DNA from: DASWIG01 sp965371445
GTDB taxonomy: Bacteria; Acidobacteriota; Thermoanaerobaculia; Multivoradales; J023
Length of the DNA stretch: 18,784 nt
NCBI GenBank assembly: GCA_965371445.1
Contig: CBDUYN010000195.1
Coordinates: 1 to 18,784 of the forward strand
Direction: 5' to 3'
This document shows, one piece after another, positions 6,099 to 13,347 of this stretch. Position 1 is the stretch's first letter, and every line of letters begins with the position of its first letter. The notes under the pieces are model-generated. The model searched no databases. It saw nothing but the letters and a program-made list of their open reading frames with translations, and had not been told where the DNA came from. The translations under genes were made by a program, and so were the position numbers.

Positions 6099-7651
6099 GT
6101 GCGTGCCATCTCAGCCAAGGCCGAGGACAGCTCCTCTTCGATTTGCCTCAGCTCGCCGGCGAAGAAAAACTCGTCGGTGTCGTAGGGTTCGAGCAGTGCG
6201 ACGTTGTTGGTGTGCTCGTCGTATTTCGCCAGAAAGACGGGGTCCAACCATCTCATGTTGCGTCCTTCGGAGAACTTCAGCGCGAACACCTTTTCGCCGT
6301 TTACCTCCGTTATGCCCAGGATAGAGATCTTGCCCGCCGAAGTGGACATCGAAATGTGCCGCGACGGACGGTTGATCGAAGGTAACGAGCGGTAGACCTT
6401 GTCGAACACTCTGTGGACGTCGGCAAGCGGCGCGGAGAAGTAGTGGTGCTCCCCCGTCGGGCGCGCGCAGTAGATGGAGTGGAAACCGATCGAGAGCATG
6501 CCGAGGACGTTGGCCAGGTCGATCCAATTCTGCGCCGACTTGTCGATGTCGATGCCGCCCTCAAGGTCGGGGAACATGCTGATGTGCTTCATGATCGGGC
6601 TTTGGCTGCGGATCACGACTCGATGCGCTTGCAGACGCCGTATCGCGGCGATGGTCAACGGGTTCAGGACCTCCCGAGGCGTCGAGAAATGCGTCATCCA
6701 GGCCGGCTGGATGCCGTTCTCGTAGAGCCGCTCGAAAAGTTCCAGCATCCGCTCGTACCCCGGACGCAGAATCAGCTCCGGCTCATAGGTGAGCGCCCGG
6801 CTCCCCAGGCGAACGGTCTTGACATGGATCAGGCTCGGATCCTCGATCAGGGGCGTTATGTAGCGCTCGAACCGCTCCGCGGTCATGAAGCCGGCGTCGC
6901 CGCCGGTAAGGAGCAGATCGTTGACCTCGGTATGCGCTCTCAGATAGTCATGAACACAATCGACATCCTTTTGCAGGAACATGTCTTCGTCGCCCCGGAC
7001 CTGAGCGTGTCGGAAACAGTAAGTGCAAAAGGAGAAGCAGTGCTGCGTCGATTTGTCGAAGATGAGTTGGATCTGCGGATACTTGTGCTGGCTGCCGTGA
7101 AGCACTTCCACGTCGCCCGCCGGCGTGACGAGCCACGGTTTGTTGAGCTGCTGCTTGCCGTCGTGCGGATTCGTTTCGCGCATGTACTCTGAGGCGATGC
7201 GCTCTTTTTCCTCCCGGGTGGTGGCCGCCACGTAGGCCTCGACGATTTCCTTGCGGATCATTCCCGGCTGCGGAAAAACCAGCTGGAACATCGAATCGGT
7301 GGCGAAGCCCTCCCAATCGATGCTGTTGAGCGTGTGCCGGGTGGCCAGAAAGCGGTAGACGTCGATAAAGAGCTCCCGCTCCTCCTCGAAGCCGATCTCG
7401 ATGCCGTTCGATTTCAGGATCGAGCACACCTCCCGGAAGCCTGAAAGACCGGCGTACCTCCCCTTCCCGGTGAAGAGAGGACGCGCGGTGCTCTTGAGGC
7501 CCGAATGCTGCGGATAGAGAGCGTGGAGCCGCTTCACCAGCCCATCGGGTAGGAGCCGCTCTTCAACGATGGTCGGGAGCGTATCTGGACGAAGGCCGCT
7601 GCTTTCCAGGGCCGAATAGACGTCACTCTCCGCAATGGCGAGGGCCTGCAT
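6095..7651 (-). CDS. KamA-family radical SAM aminomutase, divergent
   Basis: A 518-residue radical SAM enzyme related to lysine 2,3-aminomutase, which moves the alpha-amino group to the beta-carbon using PLP and a 5'-deoxyadenosyl radical. The cluster-binding CX3CX2C motif is CFSFCTYC (Cys205, 209, 212), followed by LLLTGGDAGF (246-255) in place of the usual SGGDPL. A lysine in STSAGKISILG (Lys441) aligns by eye with the PLP lysine of KamA (PGGGGK). The two aspartates that bind the lysine side chain in KamA (D293 and D330 in the Clostridium enzyme) appear replaced, by Arg397 or a neighbour and by a Ser/Met region. The N-terminal 190 residues are longer than usual. ATG 7651 is preferred to an upstream GTG because GGAAAGGAG lies 8 nt before it. 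It is the first gene of the operon with the CoA-transferase and aminotransferase. The substrate is unknown. Confidence 0.8.
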   Translation of the reverse strand: MQALAIAESDVYSALESSGLRPDTLPTIVEERLLPDGLVKRLHALYPQHSGLKSTARPLFTGKGRYAGLSGFREVCSILKSNGIEIGFEEERELFIDVYRFLATRHTLNSIDWEGFATDSMFQLVFPQPGMIRKEIVEAYVAATTREEKERIASEYMRETNPHDGKQQLNKPWLVTPAGDVEVLHGSQHKYPQIQLIFDKSTQHCFSFCTYCFRHAQVRGDEDMFLQKDVDCVHDYLRAHTEVNDLLLTGGDAGFMTAERFERYITPLIEDPSLIHVKTVRLGSRALTYEPELILRPGYERMLELFERLYENGIQPAWMTHFSTPREVLNPLTIAAIRRLQAHRVVIRSQSPIMKHISMFPDLEGGIDIDKSAQNWIDLANVLGMLSIGFHSIYCARPTGEHHYFSAPLADVHRVFDKVYRSLPSINRPSRHISMSTSAGKISILGITEVNGEKVFALKFSEGRNMRWLDPVFLAKYDEHTNNVALLEPYDTDEFFFAGELRQIEEELSSALAEMART

Positions 7652-7781
7652 GCTAGTGTCTCCTTTCCGGTGCACCCCGTATTCGACCTGGCTTCTCCGA
7701 GACCCCGAAGATCAGCCTACGCCAAACGTCACCGGGCCGCACCACCCGCCCGGGTAGGACGATGGCCCATCGGTTGGTGCC
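7652..7781 (-). promoter_or_regulatory. leader of the aminomutase operon
   Basis: The 130 bp between the response regulator stop and the aminomutase start. TAGGCT on the minus strand (7719 to 7714) could be a -10 element, but no -35 fits it. I looked for the GG-N10-GC spacing of sigma54 promoters and found none convincing, so the operon may also be read through from the regulator genes. Confidence 0.25.
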
Positions 7782-9164
7782 TTACTCCTCGTCGTCCCCC
7801 TGCGGACGGCGCAACCCCAGCACCGTCATCTTCTGGTGCAGGTAAGTACGCTGGATGTCGAGCAACCGCGCCGCCGCCGAGACGTTCCACCGCGTCCGCT
7901 GGAGGACGCTCTCGATGTACTCCTTTTCGCACTGCGCCTTGAAGTCCTTGAGCGACAGGCTCGGGCGGTGGCCCAGTTGTACGAGGCCGATCTCGCCTCC
8001 CGTGCCCTCGAGAAACGACGACGGCAGCTGCTCCGCCGTCAACGGGTCGCTGCCGAAGACCACGAGGCGCTCGCAGAGGTTCTTGAGCTCGCGGACGTTG
8101 CCCGGCCAGCCGTAGCCCAGAAGGCTTTCGTAGAGCCCCTCGTCGACGCCGAGCCGCGCTCTCTTGTGACGCCGGGAGAAGTGCTCCAGGAAATGGTCGA
8201 AGAGAGGACGGATGTCGTCCTTGCGCTCCCGGAGCGGTGGGATCTCCAGAGGAAGGTGCGCCAGCCGGAAGTAGAGGTCCTCGCGGAACTCGCCGCGCTC
8301 GACCGCCTTTTCGAGGTCGCAGTGGGTCGCCGCCACCACCCGGACATCGACCTCGCGGTCCCGGGTCTCGCCGATGCGCCGCACCCGTCCGTCTTCGAGG
8401 ACGCGCAGGAGACGCGCCTGGAGCGCGTAGTCCATGTCGCCGATCTCGTCGAGAAAAAGCGTCCCGCCGTGGGCCTCCTCGAAAAGGCCCGGCTTCGCCT
8501 GGCGGGCGTCGGTGAAAGCGCCCTTGGCGTGGCCAAAAAGCTCGTCCTCGATCAAGTGGGCGGGGATCGCGGCGCAGTTGATCTTGATGAGGGGACCCTC
8601 GGCGCGGGCGCTGCGGTGGTGCAGCGCGTTCGCGACCAGCTCCTTGCCGGTGCCCGACTCGCCACGGATCAGGATCCGGGCGTCGGTCGCCGCGGCACGG
8701 GCGATTCTCTCGCGCAGCTCGCCAATCGCTTCGGAGATGCCGAAGAGCTCCTGTTCTCCGGTCAGCTCCGAGCGCAGCTGTGCCACCTCCCGGCGTAGCG
8801 CCGTCGCCTCCAGGGTGTTCTTGATCGACTGCACGAGCCGTTCCTTGGAAAACGGCTTTTCGATGAAGTCGTGGACGCCGAGCCGCAGGGCCTCGACGGT
8901 CTCCGAGATCGACGCCTCGCCCGAGATGATGACCGTCGGCGGCAGCTCGCCCGTCGGCGCCAGGCGGCGCACCAGCTCCATGCCGCTCATTCCCGGGAGG
9001 CGGACATCGAGGAGCAGGAGGTCCGGCCGCGGTCCGTCGGTGAGGACGGCGAGCGCCGCTTCGCCGTTGTCGAGCGCCGTCGGGGCGAAGCCCTCGTCGC
9101 GCAGCTGGAAGAGGAGGTTGGCGCGGATCTTGGCGTCGTCCTCGACGATGAGGATGCTCGTCAT
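7782..9164 (-). CDS. NtrC-family sigma54-dependent response regulator
   Basis: A 460-residue activator with three domains. The receiver domain (1-120) has the acidic pair at 9-10, the phosphoacceptor Asp53 and a lysine at about 103. The AAA+ domain (about 138-370) has Walker A GESGTGKE (168-175), the sigma54-contact loop GAFTDA (215-220, a variant of the usual GAFTGA), and Walker B GGTLFLDE (233-240). A Fis-type helix-turn-helix is at 427-450 (WNVSAAARLLDIQRTYLHQK). The start overlaps the stop of the kinase gene by 4 bp (ATGA), so the two are partners. It should activate RNA polymerase holding sigma54 when phosphorylated. The downstream aminomutase operon, 130 bp away on the same strand, is a candidate target, but I see no sigma54 promoter there. 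Confidence 0.92.
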   Translation of the reverse strand: MTSILIVEDDAKIRANLLFQLRDEGFAPTALDNGEAALAVLTDGPRPDLLLLDVRLPGMSGMELVRRLAPTGELPPTVIISGEASISETVEALRLGVHDFIEKPFSKERLVQSIKNTLEATALRREVAQLRSELTGEQELFGISEAIGELRERIARAAATDARILIRGESGTGKELVANALHHRSARAEGPLIKINCAAIPAHLIEDELFGHAKGAFTDARQAKPGLFEEAHGGTLFLDEIGDMDYALQARLLRVLEDGRVRRIGETRDREVDVRVVAATHCDLEKAVERGEFREDLYFRLAHLPLEIPPLRERKDDIRPLFDHFLEHFSRRHKRARLGVDEGLYESLLGYGWPGNVRELKNLCERLVVFGSDPLTAEQLPSSFLEGTGGEIGLVQLGHRPSLSLKDFKAQCEKEYIESVLQRTRWNVSAAARLLDIQRTYLHQKMTVLGLRRPQGDDEE

Positions 9165-10372
9165 GGCTCCACCTCCTGACCGGGCAGCGTCAAGCGAAAC
9201 GTCGTCCCGGCCTCCGAGGTCGCCTCAAGCTCCAGGTCGCCGCCGTGGTCAAGGAGGATCTTGCGCGAGATCGCGAGCCCCAGGCCCATGCCCTCGCCGA
9301 CGCTGCGGGTCGTCGTATAGGGCTCGAAGAGCCGTGTGCGCACCGGGTCGGGAATGCCCGGCCCGTCGTCGGCAACGCGGACGGCGACGCTCTCGCCTTC
9401 GCCGGCGAGAGAGATCTCGACGCGGCCTCCGTCTCCTGCCGCCGCCTGCGCCGCGTTGTCGCAGAGGTTGACCAGGACCTGGCGCAGCATGTCGCGGTCG
9501 ACGGCCGCCTCACAGGGCCCCTCGGCCGGTACGAGGACGAGCTCCAAGCCCGGCCAGGCCGAATCGAACGTGCTGGCGAATTCGGCGAGCAGCGCGCCGA
9601 CGTCCTGGCGGCGCAGCTCGGGGCTCGGCAAGCGGGCAAACGAGGTGAACTGCTGGGCGAAGGTGCCGAGCCGCTCGATCTCCTGGCCGGCGCTGCGGGC
9701 GGCTTGCTCGATTTCGTGGCGGCGCCCGGACGGATCGTCGGCGATCAGGGTGGCGAGGCGCGTCAGCTCGAGGCGGGCGCCGGTCAAGGGGGTACGCATC
9801 TCATGGGCGTGACGCCGGGCGGCCTCCTGCCAGGCGGAGAGGTTCTGGAGCGCCGCCAGGCGCCGGTGGTCGCGTGCCATCCGCCGCGAGGTCTCCTCGA
9901 CCATGCGCGCGATTCGTCCCACGACGTCGCGGGCGGGCTCGCCGACGTCGATGTCGGTGCGTCCGGCGGCGAGGTCGGTGAGCGCCCCTTGCAGCCTTAG
10001 GAGCCGTGCCTCCTGGCGCCGCTCGTGCCACAGGAAGGCCCCCGTCACCGCGACCACCACGGCGCCCATCAAGCCGAGGACGATCGTGTCGTAGCGGCGG
10101 ACGATGGCCTCGCGGCTGTGCTCGAGGACGTAAAGGCGCTGCAGGAGCGTCTCAAGCGCCGAGAAGCGCTCGCGGTAGAGCGTTTCGTTCGTGGGATCGA
10201 AGCGGGCCAGGGCCCGCTGGTCGGCGAGCGACTCCTCCAGGCGCGCCGCGACCTCCGGGTGGTGGCCGAAGCCCAGCAGCGGGCCCGAGAGCCGGTGCTG
10301 CAGGAAGGCGAAAAAGGTTGCCGCGGCCACCACCACGGCGGCGACGGCGAGGAGCGAGATGCGAAGGCTCAA
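9161..10372 (-). CDS. membrane sensor histidine kinase
   Basis: With the preferred TTG start at 10372 the protein has 403 residues. It has two membrane segments (about 5-24 and 95-115) enclosing a periplasmic domain of about 70 residues, a HAMP-like linker, the HisKA helix with phosphoacceptor His190 in HEMRTPLTG, and an ATPase domain with N-box NLCDNAAQAA (302-311), G1 VADDGPGIP, F-box LFEPYTTT and G2 GEGMGLGLAIS. GGAG lies 9 nt before this TTG, and the first membrane segment then begins immediately. A TTG at 10420 is an alternative; longer versions would overlap the Fur-family gene on the other strand and look non-coding. It pairs with the NtrC-type regulator. The layout resembles NtrY/AtoS-type kinases; the signal is unknown. 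Confidence 0.9.
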   Translation of the reverse strand: MSLRISLLAVAAVVVAAATFFAFLQHRLSGPLLGFGHHPEVAARLEESLADQRALARFDPTNETLYRERFSALETLLQRLYVLEHSREAIVRRYDTIVLGLMGAVVVAVTGAFLWHERRQEARLLRLQGALTDLAAGRTDIDVGEPARDVVGRIARMVEETSRRMARDHRRLAALQNLSAWQEAARRHAHEMRTPLTGARLELTRLATLIADDPSGRRHEIEQAARSAGQEIERLGTFAQQFTSFARLPSPELRRQDVGALLAEFASTFDSAWPGLELVLVPAEGPCEAAVDRDMLRQVLVNLCDNAAQAAAGDGGRVEISLAGEGESVAVRVADDGPGIPDPVRTRLFEPYTTTRSVGEGMGLGLAISRKILLDHGGDLELEATSEAGTTFRLTLPGQEVEP

Positions 10373-10421
10373 GGTCGTGGTCTCCGAGTTGGACGATTGG
10401 GGAGGTGGCTCATAGGACAAG

Positions 10422-10430
10422 CCTATAGCA
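10422..10430 (-). promoter_or_regulatory. extended -10 promoter of the kinase/regulator operon
   Basis: On the minus strand TGC-TATAGG (10430 to 10422) fits an extended -10. It would start transcription near 10415, leaving about 43 nt before the TTG at 10372, and so supports that start. No good -35 is seen. Confidence 0.35.
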
Positions 10431-10503
10431 AAGGCTGTGCCAGTCTCTGGGCAGCGTCCACCCGGGGGTCTCCGGGCAGCCGTATGTGCCCCCCCGAGGA
10501 CGA

Positions 10504-10523
10504 CTGTCAGCAAATCCAGACAG
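10504..10523. promoter_or_regulatory. inverted repeat beside the Fur-family promoter
   Basis: CTGTC (10504-10508) and GACAG (10519-10523) form a dyad with a 10-bp A/T-richer centre, ending 9 bp before the -35 box of the Fur-family gene. It could be an operator, including one for autoregulation. It does not resemble the classic 19-bp Fur box. Confidence 0.25.
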
Positions 10524-10532
10524 GTCCAGCGC

Positions 10533-10561
10533 TTGACGCGCCCTCCCATCCGGCGTAAAAG
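10533..10561 (+). promoter_or_regulatory. promoter of the Fur-family gene
   Basis: TTGACG (10533-10538) and TAAAAG (10556-10561) are separated by exactly 17 bp, the ideal spacing for the housekeeping sigma factor. The ATG follows 7 nt after the -10 box, so the transcript would begin at the start codon. Confidence 0.55.
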
Positions 10562-10568
10562 AGCGCCG

Positions 10569-11012
10569 ATGGCGAAGTTCCCCGAGCTCCAGCAGTTCCT
10601 CTTCAAGCTGCGGACCGACGGTCACCGGGTGACCCCGGAGCGCCTGAAGCTCTTCCACGAGATCTACGAGCAGCACGAGCACATCGACGCCGAAGCGCTT
10701 CTCGCGTCGATGAAGGAGAAGGGGCTCAAGACCTCCCGCGCCACGCTTTACCGCAACCTGGATCTCCTCGCCAAGTACGGCTTCGTGACGAAGCAGCGGC
10801 TGGTGGGCAACCGCTTCGTCTACGAGCACGTCCACATCGGTCAGCGCCACGACCACCTGGTCTGCGGCCGCTGCGGCCGGGTGGCGGAGTTCGTGAGCCC
10901 GGCGATCGAGGCCCTGGAGCGCGAGATTTGCCTCGCCCACGGTTTCGACCCCGACAAGCACACCCTCCAGATCCAGGGCGTCTGCCAGGCCTGTGAGGGC
11001 AAGCACGCGTAG
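10569..11012 (+). CDS. Fur-family metal-dependent regulator
   Basis: A 147-residue protein with the Fur fold: an N-terminal winged helix (residues about 1-85, RVTPERLKLFHEIYE and TSRATLYRNLDLLAKYGFV) and a C-terminal dimerisation domain with the metal-binding HVHIGQRHDHLVCGRCG. Two CxxC pairs (Cys99/102 and Cys139/142) form a structural zinc site. ATG 10569 gives the normal family length; the frame is open upstream but enters the promoter. Target and metal (iron, zinc, manganese or peroxide sensing as in Fur, Zur, Mur, PerR) cannot be told from sequence alone. It is divergent from the kinase/regulator operon and may affect that promoter as well as its own. Confidence 0.9.
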   Translation: MAKFPELQQFLFKLRTDGHRVTPERLKLFHEIYEQHEHIDAEALLASMKEKGLKTSRATLYRNLDLLAKYGFVTKQRLVGNRFVYEHVHIGQRHDHLVCGRCGRVAEFVSPAIEALEREICLAHGFDPDKHTLQIQGVCQACEGKHA

Positions 11013-11052
11013 GTCCCGGGAACCGAATGGCGCCGGCCGCCGTCCAAGGTGG

Positions 11053-11502
11053 CTAGGGGCGAGGCTTCGTCATGGCCTGGCGCGACTGGAACGTCCAGAC
11101 GTTGCCCGTGACTTCGACCCCCAGGCCCTGGGTCTTCAAGATGACGTAGAGGGCCTGGTCCCAGGGGACGTCCTTGAGCTCGACGGTGACCCGGCCCTTG
11201 ACCCGTGGATCGATGACGATGTTGACGTCGGTGAGCTTGGCAAAGGACCGCAGGACCTCGACGAGGTCGGCGTCGCGCAGGCTCAGGTTGATCGGCTTGC
11301 CCCGCCAGACGTGGGGCGGCGGACCGACCTCGACGACCGGGAAGCCCTTCCAGGCCCGCCGCGGCGACGGTCCCTCGGGCGCCCCGCCCTCTCGCGGCGG
11401 CTCGGATTTCGTCTCCTGGGCCCACGCCGCCAAGGCGGCGAAGAGGAGCAGCAAGAAGACCGCAAACGGTCGGCGGAGGGCTGGTTCGGGCTGTGACTGC
11501 AT
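11053..11502 (-). CDS. exported free-standing STN (secretin N-terminal) domain protein
   Basis: A 149-residue protein. Residues 1-29 form a signal peptide (RRPFAVFLLLLFAALAAWAQ, cleavage likely after AWA). A short proline-rich linker follows, and residues about 70-140 form an STN domain: INLSLRDADLVEVLRSFAKL, TDVNIVIDPRVKGRVTVEL, then DVPWDQALYVILKTQGLGVE. This is the domain that precedes the pore in PilQ and type II secretion secretins and the plug in some TonB receptors. Here no pore domain follows, and the protein simply ends. ATG 11502 has AAAGGAG 7 nt upstream. It could act as an accessory periplasmic subunit of a secretin encoded elsewhere, or be a remnant; there is no neighbouring secretion gene. 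Confidence 0.8.
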   Translation of the reverse strand: MQSQPEPALRRPFAVFLLLLFAALAAWAQETKSEPPREGGAPEGPSPRRAWKGFPVVEVGPPPHVWRGKPINLSLRDADLVEVLRSFAKLTDVNIVIDPRVKGRVTVELKDVPWDQALYVILKTQGLGVEVTGNVWTFQSRQAMTKPRP

Positions 11503-11524
11503 CGTCGGCTCCTTTCCACGATCC

Positions 11525-11530
11525 ATTCTA
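11525..11530 (-). promoter_or_regulatory. -10 element of the STN-domain gene
   Basis: TAGAAT on the minus strand matches the -10 consensus at five of six positions and would start transcription about 16 nt before the start codon, just upstream of the Shine-Dalgarno. No convincing -35 is present. Confidence 0.35.
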
Positions 11531-11577
11531 CCTTGGGAAGCGACGAGCAACGAAGCTTGAAATCGAGATGCTTGCCA

Positions 11578-11616
11578 CACCGGTGGGCCCGGCCCTGGAG
11601 GCCTGGCCCACCGGTG
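11578..11616. repeat. long perfect inverted repeat between divergent genes
   Basis: CACCGGTGGGCC (11578-11589) pairs perfectly with GGCCCACCGGTG (11605-11616). Inside, GGCC (11591-11594) can pair with GGCC (11600-11603) around a 5-nt loop, after a single mismatch. Each arm contains the palindrome ACCGGT. It lies between two divergent promoters, and its right arm touches the extended -10 of the MutS-like gene, so an operator is more likely than a terminator. Confidence 0.6.
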
Positions 11617-11623
11617 CTAGGAT
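11615..11623 (+). promoter_or_regulatory. extended -10 promoter of the MutS-like gene
   Basis: TGCTAGGAT fits TGnTAnnnT, with four of six consensus matches in the hexamer. It leaves a leader of about 22 nt carrying AGGAGAAGG before the ATG at 11652. The -35 region is occupied by the inverted repeat. Confidence 0.4.
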
Positions 11624-11651
11624 GCCGCATCAACCAGGAGAAGGACCAACC

Positions 11652-13334
11652 ATGATCAAGATGGCGGATCTGCTTCACCTCGAGCCCCACCTGCACGTCG
11701 AGCGCGACAGTGTGCTGGAGCTGCTCGAGATGGCTTTCCTGGGCCGCGGCACAGGCAGTGCCATCGACGAGCTCCTCGGCAGCGGAGAGCAACGCGGCGG
11801 CTGGGACCGGCGCTTCTTTGCCACCGACCTCTTCCTCGAGGACCTCGTCCGCGACCTCTTTACCCTCCGGCTCGAGGGCATGGACCAGATCGTCAACCGG
11901 CCCTTTCTGGTCGGGGTCCTAAGCGACCCGCCTTCCGACGTCGAGACCATCCGCTTCCGCCAGGAGATCCTCCGCGAGCTGGCCGAGGACGAGGGGCTCC
12001 GCGCCGCGACCGAGCACCTCTACATGAAGCTCTCGCGTCTGGTGACGATGTTGAAGATCCCCGACCACATGGCGCAGCTCGACATCAACGCCCACCGCAT
12101 GGAGCTCTTCAACCTGATCCAGGACGTCGTCCATCGGCTGGAGGCCGATTTCGGCGGCGCCCGCTCGGGCCTCCATCGCCTGCACGAGACCGGGCGCGAC
12201 CTCTTGGCCTCCGAGGAGTACGGCTACGTGGCGAGCCTGCTCGACTACGAACGGCGTTTCCTGAGCTTGAACGTCAACGTCAACCTGGGCGCCGACGGCC
12301 GGGTTCGGGACCTTGAGATCCACGAGATCTCGGAGAGCTCGAAGAACACCTTCTACGTCTCCCCTTGGAAGCGCATCCTGAGCCGCTTCAAGCTCTTCGT
12401 CTGGCACGGCACCCTCCTCTCGAACCGCGAGATGGTGAACCGCCTGATGCACCGGGTCTTCATGAGCTTCGCGCCGTCGCTGGTGACGCTCGTTGCGCTG
12501 ATCGGTCACCTGGAGCTCTACTTGACGGCTCTCACCTTCCGGCGCGAGGTCGAGAACCAGGGCCTCCAGGTCTCGATCCCCAGCTTCGACGAGGAGGCGC
12601 CGCTCCGGCTGAGGCGCGTCTTCAACCCGCTGCTCCTCCAGCAGGAGAGCCCGCCGGTGCCCGCCGACGTCTCCCGCGCCAACCACTCCGGCGTGACGCT
12701 GGTCACCGGACCCAACTCCGGCGGCAAGACGCGCCTCTTGCAGACGCTCGGTCTCGTCCAGATGCTGGGTCAGTCGGGGCTCTACGTCCCGGCGGCCGAG
12801 GCCCGGATGCAGATCGTTCGGGGGATGTTCGTCTCGGTCATCGAGAGCGAGTCTTTTGACCAGGACGAGGGCCGGCTGGGCCGCGAGATGCTGCGCATCC
12901 GCAGCCTCTTCGAGGGCGTCCGCTCGCCGGCGATGGTGATCCTCGACGAGCTGTGCTCGGGCACCAATCCGTCGGAGGGCATCGAAATGTTCTCCCTGGT
13001 GCTCCGGCTCCTCGACCGGCTCAAGACGGTGACCTTCATCAGCACCCACTTCCTCGACTACGCTCAAGGTCTCGAGGAGGAGGCCCCGGTCTCGGGCCTG
13101 GAGTTCATCCACGTGGAGATCGACGCGAGCCAGCGGTCGACCTACCAGTTCCTCCCCGGCGTGGCCACGACATCGCTGGCCGCGGTGACCGCCGAGCGGC
13201 TGGGCGTCACTTTTGAGCAGCTCTCGAAGCTGATCGACGTCCGGCTCGACGAGGCGGACGAGCTCCGAGGCACCCGGCGACGCGACGCGGCGCGGCCGCC
13301 GGCCCTGGAGGAAGAGCTGGAGCTCGTCAGCTGA
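11652..13334 (+). CDS. MutS-like ABC ATPase without mismatch-recognition domain
   Basis: The 560-residue protein has a helical region (residues about 1-330) corresponding to the lever and clamp of MutS, then the MutS ATPase domain: Walker A TGPNSGGKT (352-360), the SFDQDEGRLGREM signature (401-413), Walker B AMVILDE (427-433) with SGTNPSEG after it, and the switch histidine in STHFLDY (His466). The N-terminal domain that contacts mismatches in MutS, with its Phe-x-Glu motif, is absent, and no Smr nuclease domain is attached as in MutS2. It therefore belongs to the poorly studied short MutS-like groups. ATG 11652 has AGGAGAAGG upstream. It is alone on its strand between two minus-strand genes. 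A role in recombination or repair is possible but not shown by the sequence. Confidence 0.85.
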   Translation: MIKMADLLHLEPHLHVERDSVLELLEMAFLGRGTGSAIDELLGSGEQRGGWDRRFFATDLFLEDLVRDLFTLRLEGMDQIVNRPFLVGVLSDPPSDVETIRFRQEILRELAEDEGLRAATEHLYMKLSRLVTMLKIPDHMAQLDINAHRMELFNLIQDVVHRLEADFGGARSGLHRLHETGRDLLASEEYGYVASLLDYERRFLSLNVNVNLGADGRVRDLEIHEISESSKNTFYVSPWKRILSRFKLFVWHGTLLSNREMVNRLMHRVFMSFAPSLVTLVALIGHLELYLTALTFRREVENQGLQVSIPSFDEEAPLRLRRVFNPLLLQQESPPVPADVSRANHSGVTLVTGPNSGGKTRLLQTLGLVQMLGQSGLYVPAAEARMQIVRGMFVSVIESESFDQDEGRLGREMLRIRSLFEGVRSPAMVILDELCSGTNPSEGIEMFSLVLRLLDRLKTVTFISTHFLDYAQGLEEEAPVSGLEFIHVEIDASQRSTYQFLPGVATTSLAAVTAERLGVTFEQLSKLIDVRLDEADELRGTRRRDAARPPALEEELELVS

Positions 13335-13347
13335 TCCGGCCCGCCGC

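Noticed and set aside
7652..7781. sigma54 (-24/-12) promoter for the aminomutase operon
   Set aside because: No GG-N10-GC pair with the TGGCAC/TTGC context was found on the minus strand in this gap.
10373..10606. longer N-terminus of the histidine kinase
   Set aside because: It would overlap the promoter and start of the Fur-family gene and lacks a coding pattern; the membrane segment begins right after the TTG at 10372.
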